Source: Hallella bergensis DSM 17361
GTDB taxonomy: Bacteria; Bacteroidota; Bacteroidia; Bacteroidales; Bacteroidaceae
Assembly: GCF_000160535.1 (NCBI RefSeq)
Contig: NZ_GG704781.1
Coordinates: 589,464-653,463, forward strand
Length of the DNA: 64,000 nucleotides
Reading direction: 5' to 3'
Shown here: positions 18,927 to 29,210 of the stretch, in pieces
Position numbering within the stretch: the first letter of the stretch is position 1
Layout: every line of letters begins with the position of its first letter
Notes under the pieces: generated by a model
What the model was told of the DNA's origin: nothing
Databases searched by the model: none
The model's input: only the letters and a program-made list of their open reading frames with translations
Position numbers and translations under genes: made by a program

Positions 18927-19835
18927 CTATTCGTTTTGAGTTTCTAATTCTTTCGCTTCGTTCCAAAATTTATCCATTTCGTCCAAGGTCATATCAGCCA
19001 ACTCTTTTCCACATGCTTTTGCTTTTCTTTCAAGATATTCAAAGCGTGAGATGAATTTACGATTGGTATATTCCAAGGCGTTGTCAGGGTTGAGATGATA
19101 GAGACGCGCAGCATTGATAAGACTGAAAAGAAAATCTCCAAATTCTTTCTCTGAATTCTTCCGGTCTTTCCTTGAGAGTTCCGTTTTCAGTTCTTGGAGT
19201 TCTTCATATACCTTGTCCCATACGTCTTCTTTCTTCTCCCAGTCAAAGCCCACATTACGGGCTTTATCCTGAATACGATATGCTTTAATGATCGAAGGCA
19301 ATGATTGTGGCACCCCACTCAGCACACTGCTGTTGCCATCTTTTTCCTTTTGCTTGACGCGCTCCCAGGTTTGCTCTACTTCTACATCCGATTCCGGATT
19401 ATCATTAAGTGAGGATTCTTCGGTCTTGTAGGTCACCTGTCCTTTAGCATTCAGTTTCATATCCGGGTTGACGACATGGAACGGCTCATTCTCAATACCC
19501 CACTCTCCCTCATCTATGCTCCAATTAATAAAAGGGTGTCGAAACATTAACTTGTCTGCCTCTTGGTTACACACATCGGCGATATCAAATTTTCCGTCTT
19601 CTTTGCCTATGATCGAATAGAACATGACGTGCTCCAACACGTCGCCCAATTCCTTCATTATCTCATGATAATCCTTCTTTATCAAGGCATCGGCAAGCTC
19701 AAACACTTCTTCAATAGTGTTTGCCCTGAGACTTTCAAAGGTCTGTTTCCTGTCCCACGGACATTCCTTTCGTAGACGATGTTGCACATCCAACAATCGA
19801 CCGAAAGCTGCTAATATCTCTTCTCGTGTGTGCAC
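18927..19835 (-). CDS. mazG: Nucleoside triphosphate pyrophosphohydrolase MazG
   Basis: A 302-residue enzyme hydrolysing non-canonical or excess NTPs to NMP and pyrophosphate. Two MazG repeats are present: about 8-110 with CPWDRKQTFESLR and EEVFELADAL, and about 165-285 with EKEFGDFLFSLINAAR. The GTG at 19835 is chosen as start (HTREEILAAFGRLLD onward) because it matches the usual N-terminus. The upstream TTG at 19856 lies within the -7 promoter element TAACTTTG (19854-19861). It is the first gene of an operon with the lipocalin-like gene and rnz. Confidence 0.93.
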   Translation of the reverse strand: MHTREEILAAFGRLLDVQHRLRKECPWDRKQTFESLRANTIEEVFELADALIKKDYHEIMKELGDVLEHVMFYSIIGKEDGKFDIADVCNQEADKLMFRHPFINWSIDEGEWGIENEPFHVVNPDMKLNAKGQVTYKTEESSLNDNPESDVEVEQTWERVKQKEKDGNSSVLSGVPQSLPSIIKAYRIQDKARNVGFDWEKKEDVWDKVYEELQELKTELSRKDRKNSEKEFGDFLFSLINAARLYHLNPDNALEYTNRKFISRFEYLERKAKACGKELADMTLDEMDKFWNEAKELETQNE

Positions 19836-19853
19836 TTTTCTATCTTTTTGATG

Positions 19854-19861
19854 CAAAGTTA
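19854..19861 (-). promoter_or_regulatory. Promoter -7 element of mazG
   Basis: TAACTTTG on the minus strand lies 18 nt upstream of the GTG start. It forms a divergent pair with the valS element 22 nt away. Confidence 0.55.
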
Positions 19862-19883
19862 CTTATTTTAGATGGGAAATTAG

Positions 19884-19891
19884 TAAATTTG
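19884..19891 (+). promoter_or_regulatory. Promoter -7 element of valS
   Basis: TAAATTTG matches the consensus exactly and lies 44 nt upstream of the valS start. The -33 box is weak. Confidence 0.55.
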
Positions 19892-19935
19892 CAAAGTTTT
19901 TATAGCATTTATAAGGTATAATAATATATATTTAA

Positions 19936-22629
19936 ATGGAATTAGCAAGCAAGTATGATCCCAAAGAGGTGGAGTCGAAATGGTATGAGTATTGGTTGAA
20001 TAACAAGTTGTTTAGCTCTAAGCCAGACAATCGCGAGCCATATACAGTCGTCATCCCACCACCAAACGTTACTGGCGTACTTCACATGGGACACATGCTG
20101 AACAACACCATACAAGACATCTTGGTGCGACGCGCACGAATGGAAGGCAAGAATGCCTGTTGGGTGCCAGGCACCGACCACGCCTCCATCGCAACTGAGG
20201 CAAAGGTTGTCAACAAGCTTGCCGAACAAGGCATCAAAAAGTCCGACCTGAGTCGTGAAGAATTTTTAGAACATGCATGGGACTGGACCCACGAGCATGG
20301 TGGTATCATATTGAAGCAGCTCCGCAAATTAGGATGCTCCTGCGACTGGGATCGTACGGCATTCACGATGGACGAAATTCGCTCAAAAAGCGTTATAAAA
20401 GTATTCGTAGATCTATACAACAAGGGGTTGATCTACCGTGGTGTCCGTATGGTAAACTGGGATCCGCAAGCTCAGACCGCGCTTTCCGATGAAGAAGTGA
20501 TCTATAAGGATGAACATTCTAAACTATACTATCTCAAATATTATGTCTGTCCTGAAGATCAGGCAAGTGTAGCACGTCAGGATGAAGGCAACGTGATGCA
20601 CCAAGATGACAAGGGATACTATGCCGTAGTTGCTACGACACGACCCGAAACGATCATGGGAGATACGGCCATGTGTATTAATCCTGAGGATGTCAAAAAC
20701 ACTTGGCTGCATGGTAAACGTGTCATCGTGCCTTTGGTCAATCGTACCATTCCTGTCATCGAAGATACTTATGTTGATATAGAATTTGGTACAGGGTGTC
20801 TGAAAGTTACTCCGGCACACGATATCAATGACCATGCACTTGGCTTGAAACACGGACTGCAAACCATAGATATTTTCAATGACAACGGTACAATCTCTGA
20901 GGCAGCCGGCATCTATATAGGGCAAGACCGTATGGATGTTAGGAACCTGATTGCGAAAGATTTACAGTCGTCAGGTCTCATGGAACAGATTGAAGACTAT
21001 GACAATAAAGTTGGATTTTCTGAGCGTACCAAGGTGCCTATCGAACCCAAACTTTCCACGCAGTGGTTCCTTAAGATGCAACACTTTGCCGACATAGCAT
21101 TGGCTCCTGTGATGGATGATGATATCGAATTCTATCCCAAGAAATACAAGAACACTTACCGCCACTGGTTAGAGAATATCAAGGATTGGTGTATCTCACG
21201 CCAACTTTGGTGGGGACATCGTATCCCAGCCTATTATTTTGAGGATGAAAATGGGAAAAGAGATTGTGTTGTTGCAGAATCTGTTGAACAAGCCTTGGCT
21301 GAAGCCCAAAAGAAAAATCCGTCACTCCAAGCAGCAGACTTGGAACAAGAGAGTGATTGCCTCGATACCTGGTTTTCTTCTTGGTTGTGGCCAATATCTG
21401 TCTTTGATGGCGTGAACAATCCCGACAACGAAGAAATCAAATACTATTACCCTACATCCGATTTAATTACTGGACCGGATATCATTTTCTTCTGGGTGGC
21501 TCGTATGATTATGGCAGGATACGAATACCGTGACACACTACCTTTCAAGCATGTTTATTTTACAGGTATAGTTCGCGATAAACTGGGTCGTAAGATGAGC
21601 AAGAGCTTGGGTAATTCACCAGACCCATTGATGTTAATCGAGAAATTTGGTGCAGATGGTGTTCGTATGGGTATGATGCTCTCGGCACCTGCTGGTAACG
21701 ATATTCTCTTCGATGAGAGTCTTTGTGAGCAAGGACGAAACTTCAACAACAAGATTTGGAATGCATTCCGTCTGGTTCAGGGATGGGAAACGGCCGACCT
21801 TGCCCAGCCCACCGAAAACAAATTAGCTGTCTCATGGTTTGCTGCTAAACTCAGGGAAGTAAATGCAGACATCAATGAGCAATTTAAGGGTTATCGCATC
21901 TCTGAAGCGCTGATGACTGTGTACCGGCTGTTCTGGGACGAGTTCTCCAGTTGGTATTTGGAGATGATCAAACCCGAGTATGGCAACCCCATTGATCAAG
22001 TAACCTATGATGCGACACTCGGATTCTTCGACGAATTGCTAAGGATGCTACACCCATTCATGCCTTTTATCACAGAGGAACTATGGCAGCATATTTACAA
22101 TCGAAAGGATGGGGAAAGTATTATGAAAGCCACACTCAATATCAATGCACCTACAACTGAAGACCACAAACTTTGTGATGTCATTGAGAAGGTGAAGCAA
22201 GTGATTTCTGGAGTGCGCATGGTACGTAATCAAAAGAACATTACACAAAAAGAGCCTCTCGAATTACAAGTCATTGGAGGTAACAACCTTGAGGCTTACA
22301 ACAGTATTATTACAAAGATGGCCAATCTGCGATCCATCAATGTTGTAACTGAGAAGACAGGTGATGCCAGCGCCTTTATGGTGGGCACCGACGAGTTTGC
22401 TGTTCCAGTTGGCAACCTGATTGATGTTGAGGCAGAGATTGCAAAACAAGAGAAGGAATTGCAACATTTAGAAGGATTCCTTGCCGGAATCAAGAAAAAA
22501 CTTTCGAACGACAACTTTGTAGCTCATGCTCCGGAAGCTGTTGTTGCCCGCGAGCGAAAGAAACAAAGCGATTCTGAGGAAAAAATAGCTGCACTTAGAG
22601 AATCTCTGGCCAGCTTAAAGAAAAAATAA
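19936..22629 (+). CDS. valS: Valyl-tRNA synthetase
   Basis: An 897-residue class I aminoacyl-tRNA synthetase. The HIGH-type motif HMGHM follows PPPNVTGVL near residue 50. The editing (CP1) domain spans about 190-345 with the [10 protein letters not shown] box. The KMSKS motif is near 550 in [14 protein letters not shown]. An anticodon-binding helical domain and a C-terminal coiled coil (about 830-897, Glu/Lys-rich) complete the protein. The length is normal. The clostripain-like gene starts 1 nt after its stop, so they share a transcript. Confidence 0.98.
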   Translation: MELASKYDPKEVESKWYEYWLNNKLFSSKPDNREPYTVVIPPPNVTGVLHMGHMLNNTIQDILVRRARMEGKNACWVPGTDHASIATEAKVVNKLAEQGIKKSDLSREEFLEHAWDWTHEHGGIILKQLRKLGCSCDWDRTAFTMDEIRSKSVIKVFVDLYNKGLIYRGVRMVNWDPQAQTALSDEEVIYKDEHSKLYYLKYYVCPEDQASVARQDEGNVMHQDDKGYYAVVATTRPETIMGDTAMCINPEDVKNTWLHGKRVIVPLVNRTIPVIEDTYVDIEFGTGCLKVTPAHDINDHALGLKHGLQTIDIFNDNGTISEAAGIYIGQDRMDVRNLIAKDLQSSGLMEQIEDYDNKVGFSERTKVPIEPKLSTQWFLKMQHFADIALAPVMDDDIEFYPKKYKNTYRHWLENIKDWCISRQLWWGHRIPAYYFEDENGKRDCVVAESVEQALAEAQKKNPSLQAADLEQESDCLDTWFSSWLWPISVFDGVNNPDNEEIKYYYPTSDLITGPDIIFFWVARMIMAGYEYRDTLPFKHVYFTGIVRDKLGRKMSKSLGNSPDPLMLIEKFGADGVRMGMMLSAPAGNDILFDESLCEQGRNFNNKIWNAFRLVQGWETADLAQPTENKLAVSWFAAKLREVNADINEQFKGYRISEALMTVYRLFWDEFSSWYLEMIKPEYGNPIDQVTYDATLGFFDELLRMLHPFMPFITEELWQHIYNRKDGESIMKATLNINAPTTEDHKLCDVIEKVKQVISGVRMVRNQKNITQKEPLELQVIGGNNLEAYNSIITKMANLRSINVVTEKTGDASAFMVGTDEFAVPVGNLIDVEAEIAKQEKELQHLEGFLAGIKKKLSNDNFVAHAPEAVVARERKKQSDSEEKIAALRESLASLKKK

Positions 22630-22630
22630 G

Positions 22631-23875
22631 ATGAAGCGATATCTTCATTTCTTTGTACTGCTCATCGTTGTTGCATGCGGTTTCTCGTCGTGCAACAACG
22701 AGGAGGCAGTAGATATTAATGAAATCAACAAACAAACAATTCTTGTCTTTATGCCTTGGACTGGAGACAACCTCTCTAAGGTGATATTCAAGGAAAATCT
22801 TGACAGTATCGAGGGAGCCATCATCAAGGCCAGGAAGCTTGACGGGAGATTGCTCGTGTTTCTCAGCACATCGGAAACTGCGTCGGATTTATACGAAGTC
22901 ACATACGAGAACGGGAAAATCAAACACAGTCCGATTAAGACGTACAACGGGAAAGACTACACCACTGCTGCTGGCATCGCTCAAATATTGAATGAAGTTA
23001 AAACCAACGCCTTTGCACTCAACTATGCCATGATGGTGGGATGTCACGGTTGTGGTTGGACATATAAAAACGACTGGACAAATTACCCCTATCAGGCTAA
23101 AATGAATTTCATACAACCAGGCAACGCAAACTGGAGTCAGGGAAAGCGTTCGCCGTTTGCCAATTTCAGCAGCAACACACCAACACCTCCTACCCGATTC
23201 TTCGGCAATCTGAACGATATGACCAATGCCATTGATGTTGAAGACCTTGCTGCTGGCATACAAGAAGCCGGCATTAAAATGCAATTTATTCTGTTCGATG
23301 ACTGCTATATGGCCAACGTTGAGACAGCCTACGAACTACGCCGTGCTACCAACTTTCTGATTGCCTCCACGTCTGAAGTTATGCTCATCGGAGTGCCGTA
23401 TCAGACCGTATGGCATACTCTTGCTACCCCCACACCTGCCTATAAAAAGACGATTGATGCTTTCAACGCCTATTATAAATCATACACTTCGCCGTATGGC
23501 GCACTCTCGGCCATTGACTGCAGAAAAGTAGAAAGACTGGCCGAGGTGATGCTCCAGATTAATAAGCAAAACGTTCTGGACGACAATATGAGAGACAGTC
23601 TTCAGGTGTTAGATGGTTTTGAAACTCCCATTTTCTATGACATGGGGCAGTATGTTGATAAGCTGTGCACACAACCCATCTTGCTTAGCGACTTCCATGC
23701 CAGACTTAGTGAAGTTGTAACAGCTACGGCAACGACAGACACGCTATACTCCGCACTGTTCAGGCCATATACAAAGGTAAAAAGCTACTCAGGCCTGACC
23801 ATTTCAGACCCAAGCCGAAACTCTGTCGTGTTGAAAGGAAGAGAGAAGACAGCGTGGTGGAAAGCTACACACTAA
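22631..23875 (+). CDS. Clostripain-family (C11) cysteine peptidase, lipoprotein
   Basis: A 414-residue protein with an SPII signal peptide; the lipidated Cys is probably Cys21 (FSSC), or Cys16. The caspase-like C11 fold carries the His-Cys dyad: His139 in MMVGCHGCGW and Cys225 in ILFDDCYMANVE, each at the end of a hydrophobic strand as expected. Clostripain relatives cleave after basic residues; the specificity here is unknown. Its start lies 1 nt from the valS stop. Its stop is 3 nt from the convergent DUF2461 gene, leaving no room for a separate terminator. Confidence 0.88.
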   Translation: MKRYLHFFVLLIVVACGFSSCNNEEAVDINEINKQTILVFMPWTGDNLSKVIFKENLDSIEGAIIKARKLDGRLLVFLSTSETASDLYEVTYENGKIKHSPIKTYNGKDYTTAAGIAQILNEVKTNAFALNYAMMVGCHGCGWTYKNDWTNYPYQAKMNFIQPGNANWSQGKRSPFANFSSNTPTPPTRFFGNLNDMTNAIDVEDLAAGIQEAGIKMQFILFDDCYMANVETAYELRRATNFLIASTSEVMLIGVPYQTVWHTLATPTPAYKKTIDAFNAYYKSYTSPYGALSAIDCRKVERLAEVMLQINKQNVLDDNMRDSLQVLDGFETPIFYDMGQYVDKLCTQPILLSDFHARLSEVVTATATTDTLYSALFRPYTKVKSYSGLTISDPSRNSVVLKGREKTAWWKATH

Positions 23876-23878
23876 CCA

Positions 23879-24589
23879 TTATTCATAATCGTCAATAACA
23901 GAATTGGTGAAGTCCATCATGGGTTTGGCAACTTTGAAAACTTTAAGCATTTCTTGTGTCCAGTTCTTTCCTTCAAAAAAATCATCAGGCACTACCTGCC
24001 AGGCACAATAGTCTTTCATTTTCAAATATCTGATAAACTCATAATCACTTGGGAAATCCTTGGGTGCACGCTTCAAACACTCGATGCCAAACCCCTTTGG
24101 GTCAACATGGTCATTGCCCCACTTCGAGTCGTTGGCATACCCAAAATTCTTGATAAACTCCCCATTCTCCACACATTTGCGCCACTGGTCTATGTTACCC
24201 ATAATTTCATTACGGACCGAAGTAAGGATGTTAGTAGGCAACCAATAGGGACCTACTGCGAGTAAACATCGACCGGGCTGCACATGTATATAATAGCCGG
24301 CATGAAGCTTCTTCTTGCCATGCGCAGCTATGTATGCCCCAAAATGAGTCTTGTAAGGTGATTTGTCGGGAGAAAAACGAATATCCCGGTAAAAACGATA
24401 GGTACAGTCTTTGGCTGTGAGGTGAGATACTGACGGATCAATTTTGCCAATAGCAGCTATTGCTTTTTCTACGCCGTCATCAAAGGAAGCCTTTGCTGCA
24501 AGGAATTCTTCTTTGTGTTCCTGAAACCAAATGCGGTTATTGTTTGCAGTCACACCTTTTAGGAAAGACATTATTTTTTTCAGTTCCAT
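23879..24589 (-). CDS. DUF2461 family protein
   Basis: A 236-residue cytoplasmic protein of the DUF2461 (TIGR02453) family. The family hallmarks are an N-terminal NNRIWFQEHKEEF segment (17-29), the FYRDIRFSPDKSPYKTHFGAY segment in the middle and a GYYIHVQPGRCLLAVG strand. The molecular function of the family is not established. The start lies 5 nt after the nth stop, so it is co-transcribed with the DNA repair gene. Confidence 0.9.
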   Translation of the reverse strand: MELKKIMSFLKGVTANNNRIWFQEHKEEFLAAKASFDDGVEKAIAAIGKIDPSVSHLTAKDCTYRFYRDIRFSPDKSPYKTHFGAYIAAHGKKKLHAGYYIHVQPGRCLLAVGPYWLPTNILTSVRNEIMGNIDQWRKCVENGEFIKNFGYANDSKWGNDHVDPKGFGIECLKRAPKDFPSDYEFIRYLKMKDYCAWQVVPDDFFEGKNWTQEMLKVFKVAKPMMDFTNSVIDDYE

Positions 24590-24594
24590 AATTT

Positions 24595-25245
24595 CTAATT
24601 TAATTTACTCCCATCTATCAATTTTGGGCAGAATGAATCAAACGGGCAGTTCTCGCATTGAGGGCGAACGCTTCGGCAGACATATCTACCATGCAGTAAC
24701 AACCAATGATGCGCATCGGGAATATCCTCTTCCGGAATCGAACGCATCAGCCATTCCTCCACCTTCAGCGGAGTGTTGGCTGTCTTAGGTACCAATCCCA
24801 AACGATGAGACACACGATAAACATGCGTGTCCACAGCCATGGCCGCCTTGCCAAACCACACAGCCTGTATCACATTAGCCGTCTTGCGCCCTACCCCGGG
24901 CAATTTCATCATCTCCCTGGGATCTTCAGGCACGTCGCCGTCATAATGTTCAACCAGCATCCGAGCCATCTCAACCAAATGTCTCGATTTTGAGTTAGGA
25001 TAGCTCACCGATCGAACATATTCGAAAACCTCCGCCGGTTCAGCTTTTGACATCTCGGTTGCCGTAGGATAGCGGCGAAACAATTCCGGCGTTATCGCAT
25101 TAATTCGCTTGTCGGTGCATTGAGCCGAAAGCAGCGTGGCACAAAGCAATTGGAACGCAGAACCAAAGTCCAGTTCTGTTCCCACATTGGGATTGTGAGT
25201 CCTGAAATAATCCAATATGTATCTGTAACGTTCTTTTCTTGTCAT
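24595..25245 (-). CDS. nth: Endonuclease III
   Basis: A 216-residue base-excision repair glycosylase/AP lyase, counted from the ATG at 25245. The helix-hairpin-helix LPGVGRKTANVI carries the catalytic lysine, and VDTHVYRVSHRLGL carries the catalytic Asp. The C-terminal Cys-X6-Cys-X2-Cys-X5-Cys iron-sulfur loop is complete (starting CRSVRPQC). A start 12 codons upstream is possible but less like the family. It is first in a two-gene unit with the DUF2461 gene. Confidence 0.96.
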   Translation of the reverse strand: MTRKERYRYILDYFRTHNPNVGTELDFGSAFQLLCATLLSAQCTDKRINAITPELFRRYPTATEMSKAEPAEVFEYVRSVSYPNSKSRHLVEMARMLVEHYDGDVPEDPREMMKLPGVGRKTANVIQAVWFGKAAMAVDTHVYRVSHRLGLVPKTANTPLKVEEWLMRSIPEEDIPDAHHWLLLHGRYVCRSVRPQCENCPFDSFCPKLIDGSKLN

Positions 25246-25428
25246 TATGTCATTCTGATTTTCAAACATTAACATCCGCACTTAGCTATGTTTCTGTCAA
25301 ACGAAATCTGATATAAGAAAGAAGGACTGGCATTCCGTCCTGCCCCACTCCGTTCAGGAGCAGTCAAAAGAACAGTAGAATAACAGTCCCTCCTTATTAT
25401 CATACCGGTTTACAAGGCAAGCCGATAC

Positions 25429-27483
25429 TTATTTAATCAAATCTACACTCCGTTTCAGAAAATTATCGAGTGCCTCGCCTTTCAGCATGCCGTTTTGTAA
25501 CAAAGCCAAATCTATCAGTTGATGTACTATACTGTTACCCTTGGCGTAGTCAGACAATATGGTATTTCGCTTGTCCTTTTGTTCACTGAGAGCCTTTTCA
25601 GTATTCTTCAAGTCGTCCTTCTCTTCTTGTGTTACCTCCTCCGGCTTCTTCTTATCCTGACCTTGGCGCAGTGCGGACAGCCGCGCTTGTATGCCTTTCA
25701 TCTCGCTATTCACCGGTTTTAGACTCTCGGCAGTAGACTTGTTGCTGTCATCAAGGACATTCTTAACCAATGGATGATCAGCGTTTAACACCACGGTATA
25801 GCTGTCCGGCATCTGTCCGTAGAAATTCATACCAGGCTGAAACTGGCTCATTTCTTTCATCCGTCGCATGTATTCGCTTTGGGTAATCACCACCGGAGTG
25901 CCTGACTCACCCAACGCCTCTACGTCGACATTGAAAGTTGCCTTATCAACAACAGGCATCTGAGAACGAAATATCTCTGTCAAAATGTCACGGTCGGCTT
26001 CCTCTATGGTTAACTTTCTGTCGTCATCTTTTACAATGAGTCGATCTATAATATCGCCGTCTACACGCATGAAACGGCTCTTTTCCAATTTCTGCTCCAG
26101 CATGTTCACCATCGGAACATCCAGTTGTCCATCGAATAATAGCACACTGTAACCCTTGTTCTGCGCACTTGAAATATAGGCATACTGGTCATCCTTGTTG
26201 GTGGCATAGAGATATATCAAGTCACCATTCTTATCAGTCTGCTCGCTCTTAATCAAAGTTCGGTACTCCTCAAAAGTCGAGTAATTCCCGTCTACATCTT
26301 TAAACAGGGCAAAGTCCTTAGCACGATCGTAGAAGTCCTCCTGAGAGAGCATTCCGTAGTTGATGAACACCTTTAGATCGTCCCACTTTTGTTCATAATC
26401 CTTACGGTCGGCCTTGAAGATCTGCTGCAGACGATCGGCTACCTTCTTGGTGATATAAGTGGATATCTTTTTTACATTGGCATCGCTTTGCAGATAGCTA
26501 CGACTCACATTCAACGGGATATCCGGAGAATCGATCACACCATGCAACAGCGTGAGGAAGTCGGGCACGATTCCCTCCACCTGGTCGGTGACAAACACCT
26601 GGTTGCAATAAAGTTGTATCTTGTTGCGTTGCAGGTCGATATTGTTATGGATACGCGGGAAATAAAGTATACCCGTAAGATGGAACGGGAAATCCACGTT
26701 GAGGTGGATCCAGAATAATGGCTCATCCTGCATGGGATAGAGTGTGCGATAGAAGTTCTTGTAGTCTTCATCCTTCAGGCTCGATGGAGTTTTGGTCCAC
26801 AGCGGTTCCGCATTATTGATGATGTTATCCTCTTCTGTTTCTACCTGCTTACCGTCCTTCCACTCGGTCTTTTTGCCAAAGGCTATTGGCACTGACATGA
26901 ATTTGCAATACTTGTTGAGCAGAGTCTCTATGCGGGTCTTATCCAGAAATTCCTTACAGTCGTCAGAGATGTGAAGTACAATATCGGTACCGCGATCAGC
27001 TTTCTCCACCTCTTCTAATGTGTATGAAGGCGATCCGTCGCAACTCCACTTCACGGCTTGAGAGCCCTCTTGGCAACTTTTGGTGATAATATCCACACGA
27101 TCGGAAACCATAAAGCTGGAATAGAAGCCCAAGCCGAAATGGCCGATGATAGCATTGGCTTCGTCTTTGTATTTGTCAAGGAAATCAGTTACTCCCGAGA
27201 AGGCAATTTGATTAATATACTTGTCTATCTCCTCAGCCGTCATACCGATGCCTCGGTCTGAAATCGTGAGCGTCTTGGCATTGGCATCAAGCGTGACGCG
27301 CACGGTGGTATCACCCACATCGCCCTTGAAATCACCTTTCTGGGCAAGCGTTTTGAGTTTCTGAGTAGCATCTACGGCGTTCGATATCATCTCACGCAAA
27401 AATATCTCGTGGTCGGAATAGAGAAACTTTTTGATGACGGGGAAAATGTTCTCTGTTGTAACCCCGATATTACCTGTCTTCAT
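25429..27483 (-). CDS. htpG: Molecular chaperone HtpG (Hsp90)
   Basis: A 684-residue ATP-dependent chaperone. The ATG at 27483 gives the normal N-terminus, MKTGNIGVTTENIFP. The longer frame reaching 27582 extends into the promoter region and is rejected. The GHKL ATPase domain has SNAVDAT, DRGIGMT and GHFGLGFYS. The middle domain includes PLNVSRSYLQ. The C-terminal dimerisation domain follows a charged KKPEEVTQEEK linker near 600. The gene stands alone. Confidence 0.97.
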   Translation of the reverse strand: MKTGNIGVTTENIFPVIKKFLYSDHEIFLREMISNAVDATQKLKTLAQKGDFKGDVGDTTVRVTLDANAKTLTISDRGIGMTAEEIDKYINQIAFSGVTDFLDKYKDEANAIIGHFGLGFYSSFMVSDRVDIITKSCQEGSQAVKWSCDGSPSYTLEEVEKADRGTDIVLHISDDCKEFLDKTRIETLLNKYCKFMSVPIAFGKKTEWKDGKQVETEEDNIINNAEPLWTKTPSSLKDEDYKNFYRTLYPMQDEPLFWIHLNVDFPFHLTGILYFPRIHNNIDLQRNKIQLYCNQVFVTDQVEGIVPDFLTLLHGVIDSPDIPLNVSRSYLQSDANVKKISTYITKKVADRLQQIFKADRKDYEQKWDDLKVFINYGMLSQEDFYDRAKDFALFKDVDGNYSTFEEYRTLIKSEQTDKNGDLIYLYATNKDDQYAYISSAQNKGYSVLLFDGQLDVPMVNMLEQKLEKSRFMRVDGDIIDRLIVKDDDRKLTIEEADRDILTEIFRSQMPVVDKATFNVDVEALGESGTPVVITQSEYMRRMKEMSQFQPGMNFYGQMPDSYTVVLNADHPLVKNVLDDSNKSTAESLKPVNSEMKGIQARLSALRQGQDKKKPEEVTQEEKDDLKNTEKALSEQKDKRNTILSDYAKGNSIVHQLIDLALLQNGMLKGEALDNFLKRSVDLIK

Positions 27484-27628
27484 TTTAAATAATTTGTATT
27501 CTGTTATTATACCCACTGTTAAGCAAATAACATGCCAATTACTCTTACGAAGATAAAATGCCATTATGAAATTAGAGAGCATTATATGATATGGTAGAAA
27601 TCAAGAAAAACAAATACCATATTATACG

Positions 27629-27658
27629 ATTCAAGCCCTGCTTTGACAGGGCTTGAAT
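27629..27658 (-). terminator. Hairpin downstream of uxaC, possible terminator
   Basis: A perfect 12-bp stem (27629-27640 with 27647-27658, ATTCAAGCCCTG type) with a 6-nt loop sits 37 nt after the uxaC stop. There is no good U tract on either strand, so termination or 3'-end protection is only inferred. Confidence 0.5.
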
Positions 27659-27695
27659 ATTGAAATGTATGACTATCGATGAAAACTGTCACCGA

Positions 27696-29102
27696 CTATT
27701 CATAGAATTTAAAATATCTCTTTGCATTGTTGTAGGAAATATCCTCTACCATACGAGCCAAACTCTCCTTATCATTGGGTAACAGCCCATTTTCCACATC
27801 GTTACCAAGAAGGTTGCATAACAGACGACGGAAATATTCATGACGAGGATAGCTCAGGAAAGACCGGCTGTCTGTCAGCATTCCTACAAACCGAGACAGC
27901 AAACCCAGCACAGACAAGGCATTCATCTGCCGAGTCATGCCATCAAGTTGGTCGTTGAACCACCAGCCTGAACCAAACTGAATTTTTCCTGGTTCAGAGC
28001 CATCCTGAAAATTGCCAAGCATTGTTGCAATCACCTCATTGGCACAAGGGTTCAGCGTGTATATAATCGTACGGGTTAATTTATTCTCCATATTCAGCTC
28101 GTTGAGGAAATTGCTCATGGCACGCGCTGTGTTAAACTCGCCAATGGAGTCGAACCCGGTGTCTGCACCCAGTTGATTATACATCAACGTGTTGTTATCC
28201 CTTAAAGCACCATAATGGAATTGCTGTGTCCACCCGGCTTCCGCATCCATAATCGCACAGTCTCTCAGGAACGCATGCTTGTACTGGCGAATCTCCTCTA
28301 AAGAAAGTCGCATGCCTCGCAGAGCCTTCGAGAATAGAGTTTCAATCTGCGAGTCGGTATAGGGGTCGTCATAAAACTCCTCTACGCCGTGGTCAGAAAG
28401 TTTGCAACCATTGGCTGCGAAGAACTCATGACGCTTTTTCAAAGCATCCATCATACTCTCGTAGCTATCCACCTCTACCCCACTGACTTCTCCTAATTTC
28501 TTCATGTAGTCAGCAAAGTCTGGCTTTTCTATGTTCATGGCCTTATCGGGACGCCAGGCAGGAATCATCTTGATTTCAAAGCCACTCTCCCGGGTAGATT
28601 TATGCCAGCGTAGATCGTCAATAGGATCGTCTGTTGTACAGACACATTCTACATTATACCTACGCATCAGGCCACGTGCACGATATTCCGGCAACTTCAG
28701 CTTTTCGTTGCATTCATCATAAATCTCACGAGCTGTTTTGGGAGATAATAATTTATCAATGCCAAACGCCGTCTTCAACTCCAAGTGTGTCCAGTGATAC
28801 AGTGGGTTTCGATATGTATAAGGTACCGTCTCGGCCCATTTCTCAAACTTCTCCCAATCACTGGTATCTGAACCTGTGCAATACTTTTCTGCTACACCAT
28901 TTGTGCGCATAGCACGCCATTTGTAATGATCTCCACCCAACCACAATTCAGTGATGCTGCGGAATTGGTGGTCGTTTGCAACCATTTCCGGAATTAAATG
29001 ACAATGATAATCGATAATTGGCATTTTAGCAGCATGATTGTGATACAAGTCCTGCGCAGTTGGTGTATCAAGCAGGAAGTTTTCGTCCATGAACTGTTTC
29101 AT
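27696..29102 (-). CDS. uxaC: Uronate isomerase
   Basis: A 468-residue amidohydrolase-fold enzyme converting glucuronate to fructuronate and galacturonate to tagaturonate. The metal-binding DYHCHL motif is near 31-36. The conserved TTDDPIDDLRWH segment lies at about 155-167, and the C-terminus has LTDSRSFLSYPRHEYFRR. The length is typical. The next pathway steps (mannonate oxidoreductase and dehydratase) are encoded near 51 kb rather than beside it. It is a single-gene unit sharing a compact divergent promoter region with ansA. Confidence 0.97.
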   Translation of the reverse strand: MKQFMDENFLLDTPTAQDLYHNHAAKMPIIDYHCHLIPEMVANDHQFRSITELWLGGDHYKWRAMRTNGVAEKYCTGSDTSDWEKFEKWAETVPYTYRNPLYHWTHLELKTAFGIDKLLSPKTAREIYDECNEKLKLPEYRARGLMRRYNVECVCTTDDPIDDLRWHKSTRESGFEIKMIPAWRPDKAMNIEKPDFADYMKKLGEVSGVEVDSYESMMDALKKRHEFFAANGCKLSDHGVEEFYDDPYTDSQIETLFSKALRGMRLSLEEIRQYKHAFLRDCAIMDAEAGWTQQFHYGALRDNNTLMYNQLGADTGFDSIGEFNTARAMSNFLNELNMENKLTRTIIYTLNPCANEVIATMLGNFQDGSEPGKIQFGSGWWFNDQLDGMTRQMNALSVLGLLSRFVGMLTDSRSFLSYPRHEYFRRLLCNLLGNDVENGLLPNDKESLARMVEDISYNNAKRYFKFYE

Positions 29103-29141
29103 AATCTTGATTTGTTTTGTTTATCTTTTAGATTGTTACTG

Positions 29142-29173
29142 CAAATTTAGCATAATATGTTTGAAACGTCAAG
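29142..29173 (-). promoter_or_regulatory. Promoter of uxaC
   Basis: On the minus strand CTTG (29173-29170), a 20-nt spacer and TAAATTTG (29149-29142). It overlaps the ansA -33 box on the other strand. Confidence 0.6.
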
Positions 29174-29190
29174 AGTTTTAACTATATTTG
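29160..29190 (+). promoter_or_regulatory. Promoter of ansA
   Basis: TTTG (29160-29163), a 19-nt spacer and TATATTTG (29183-29190) match the consensus in both boxes. The implied leader is about 15 nt. Confidence 0.7.
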
Positions 29191-29210
29191 CATAAAATAT
29201 ATAGGCACGG

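Noticed and set aside
22631-23875. Caspase-fold protein as a cell-death effector
   Set aside because: It has a lipoprotein signal and clear clostripain-type sequence, and no gasdermin-like or sensor gene is nearby.
27484-27582. Upstream extension of htpG by 33 codons
   Set aside because: The conserved Hsp90 N-terminus starts at 27483; the extension shows no conservation and contains a likely -7 element.
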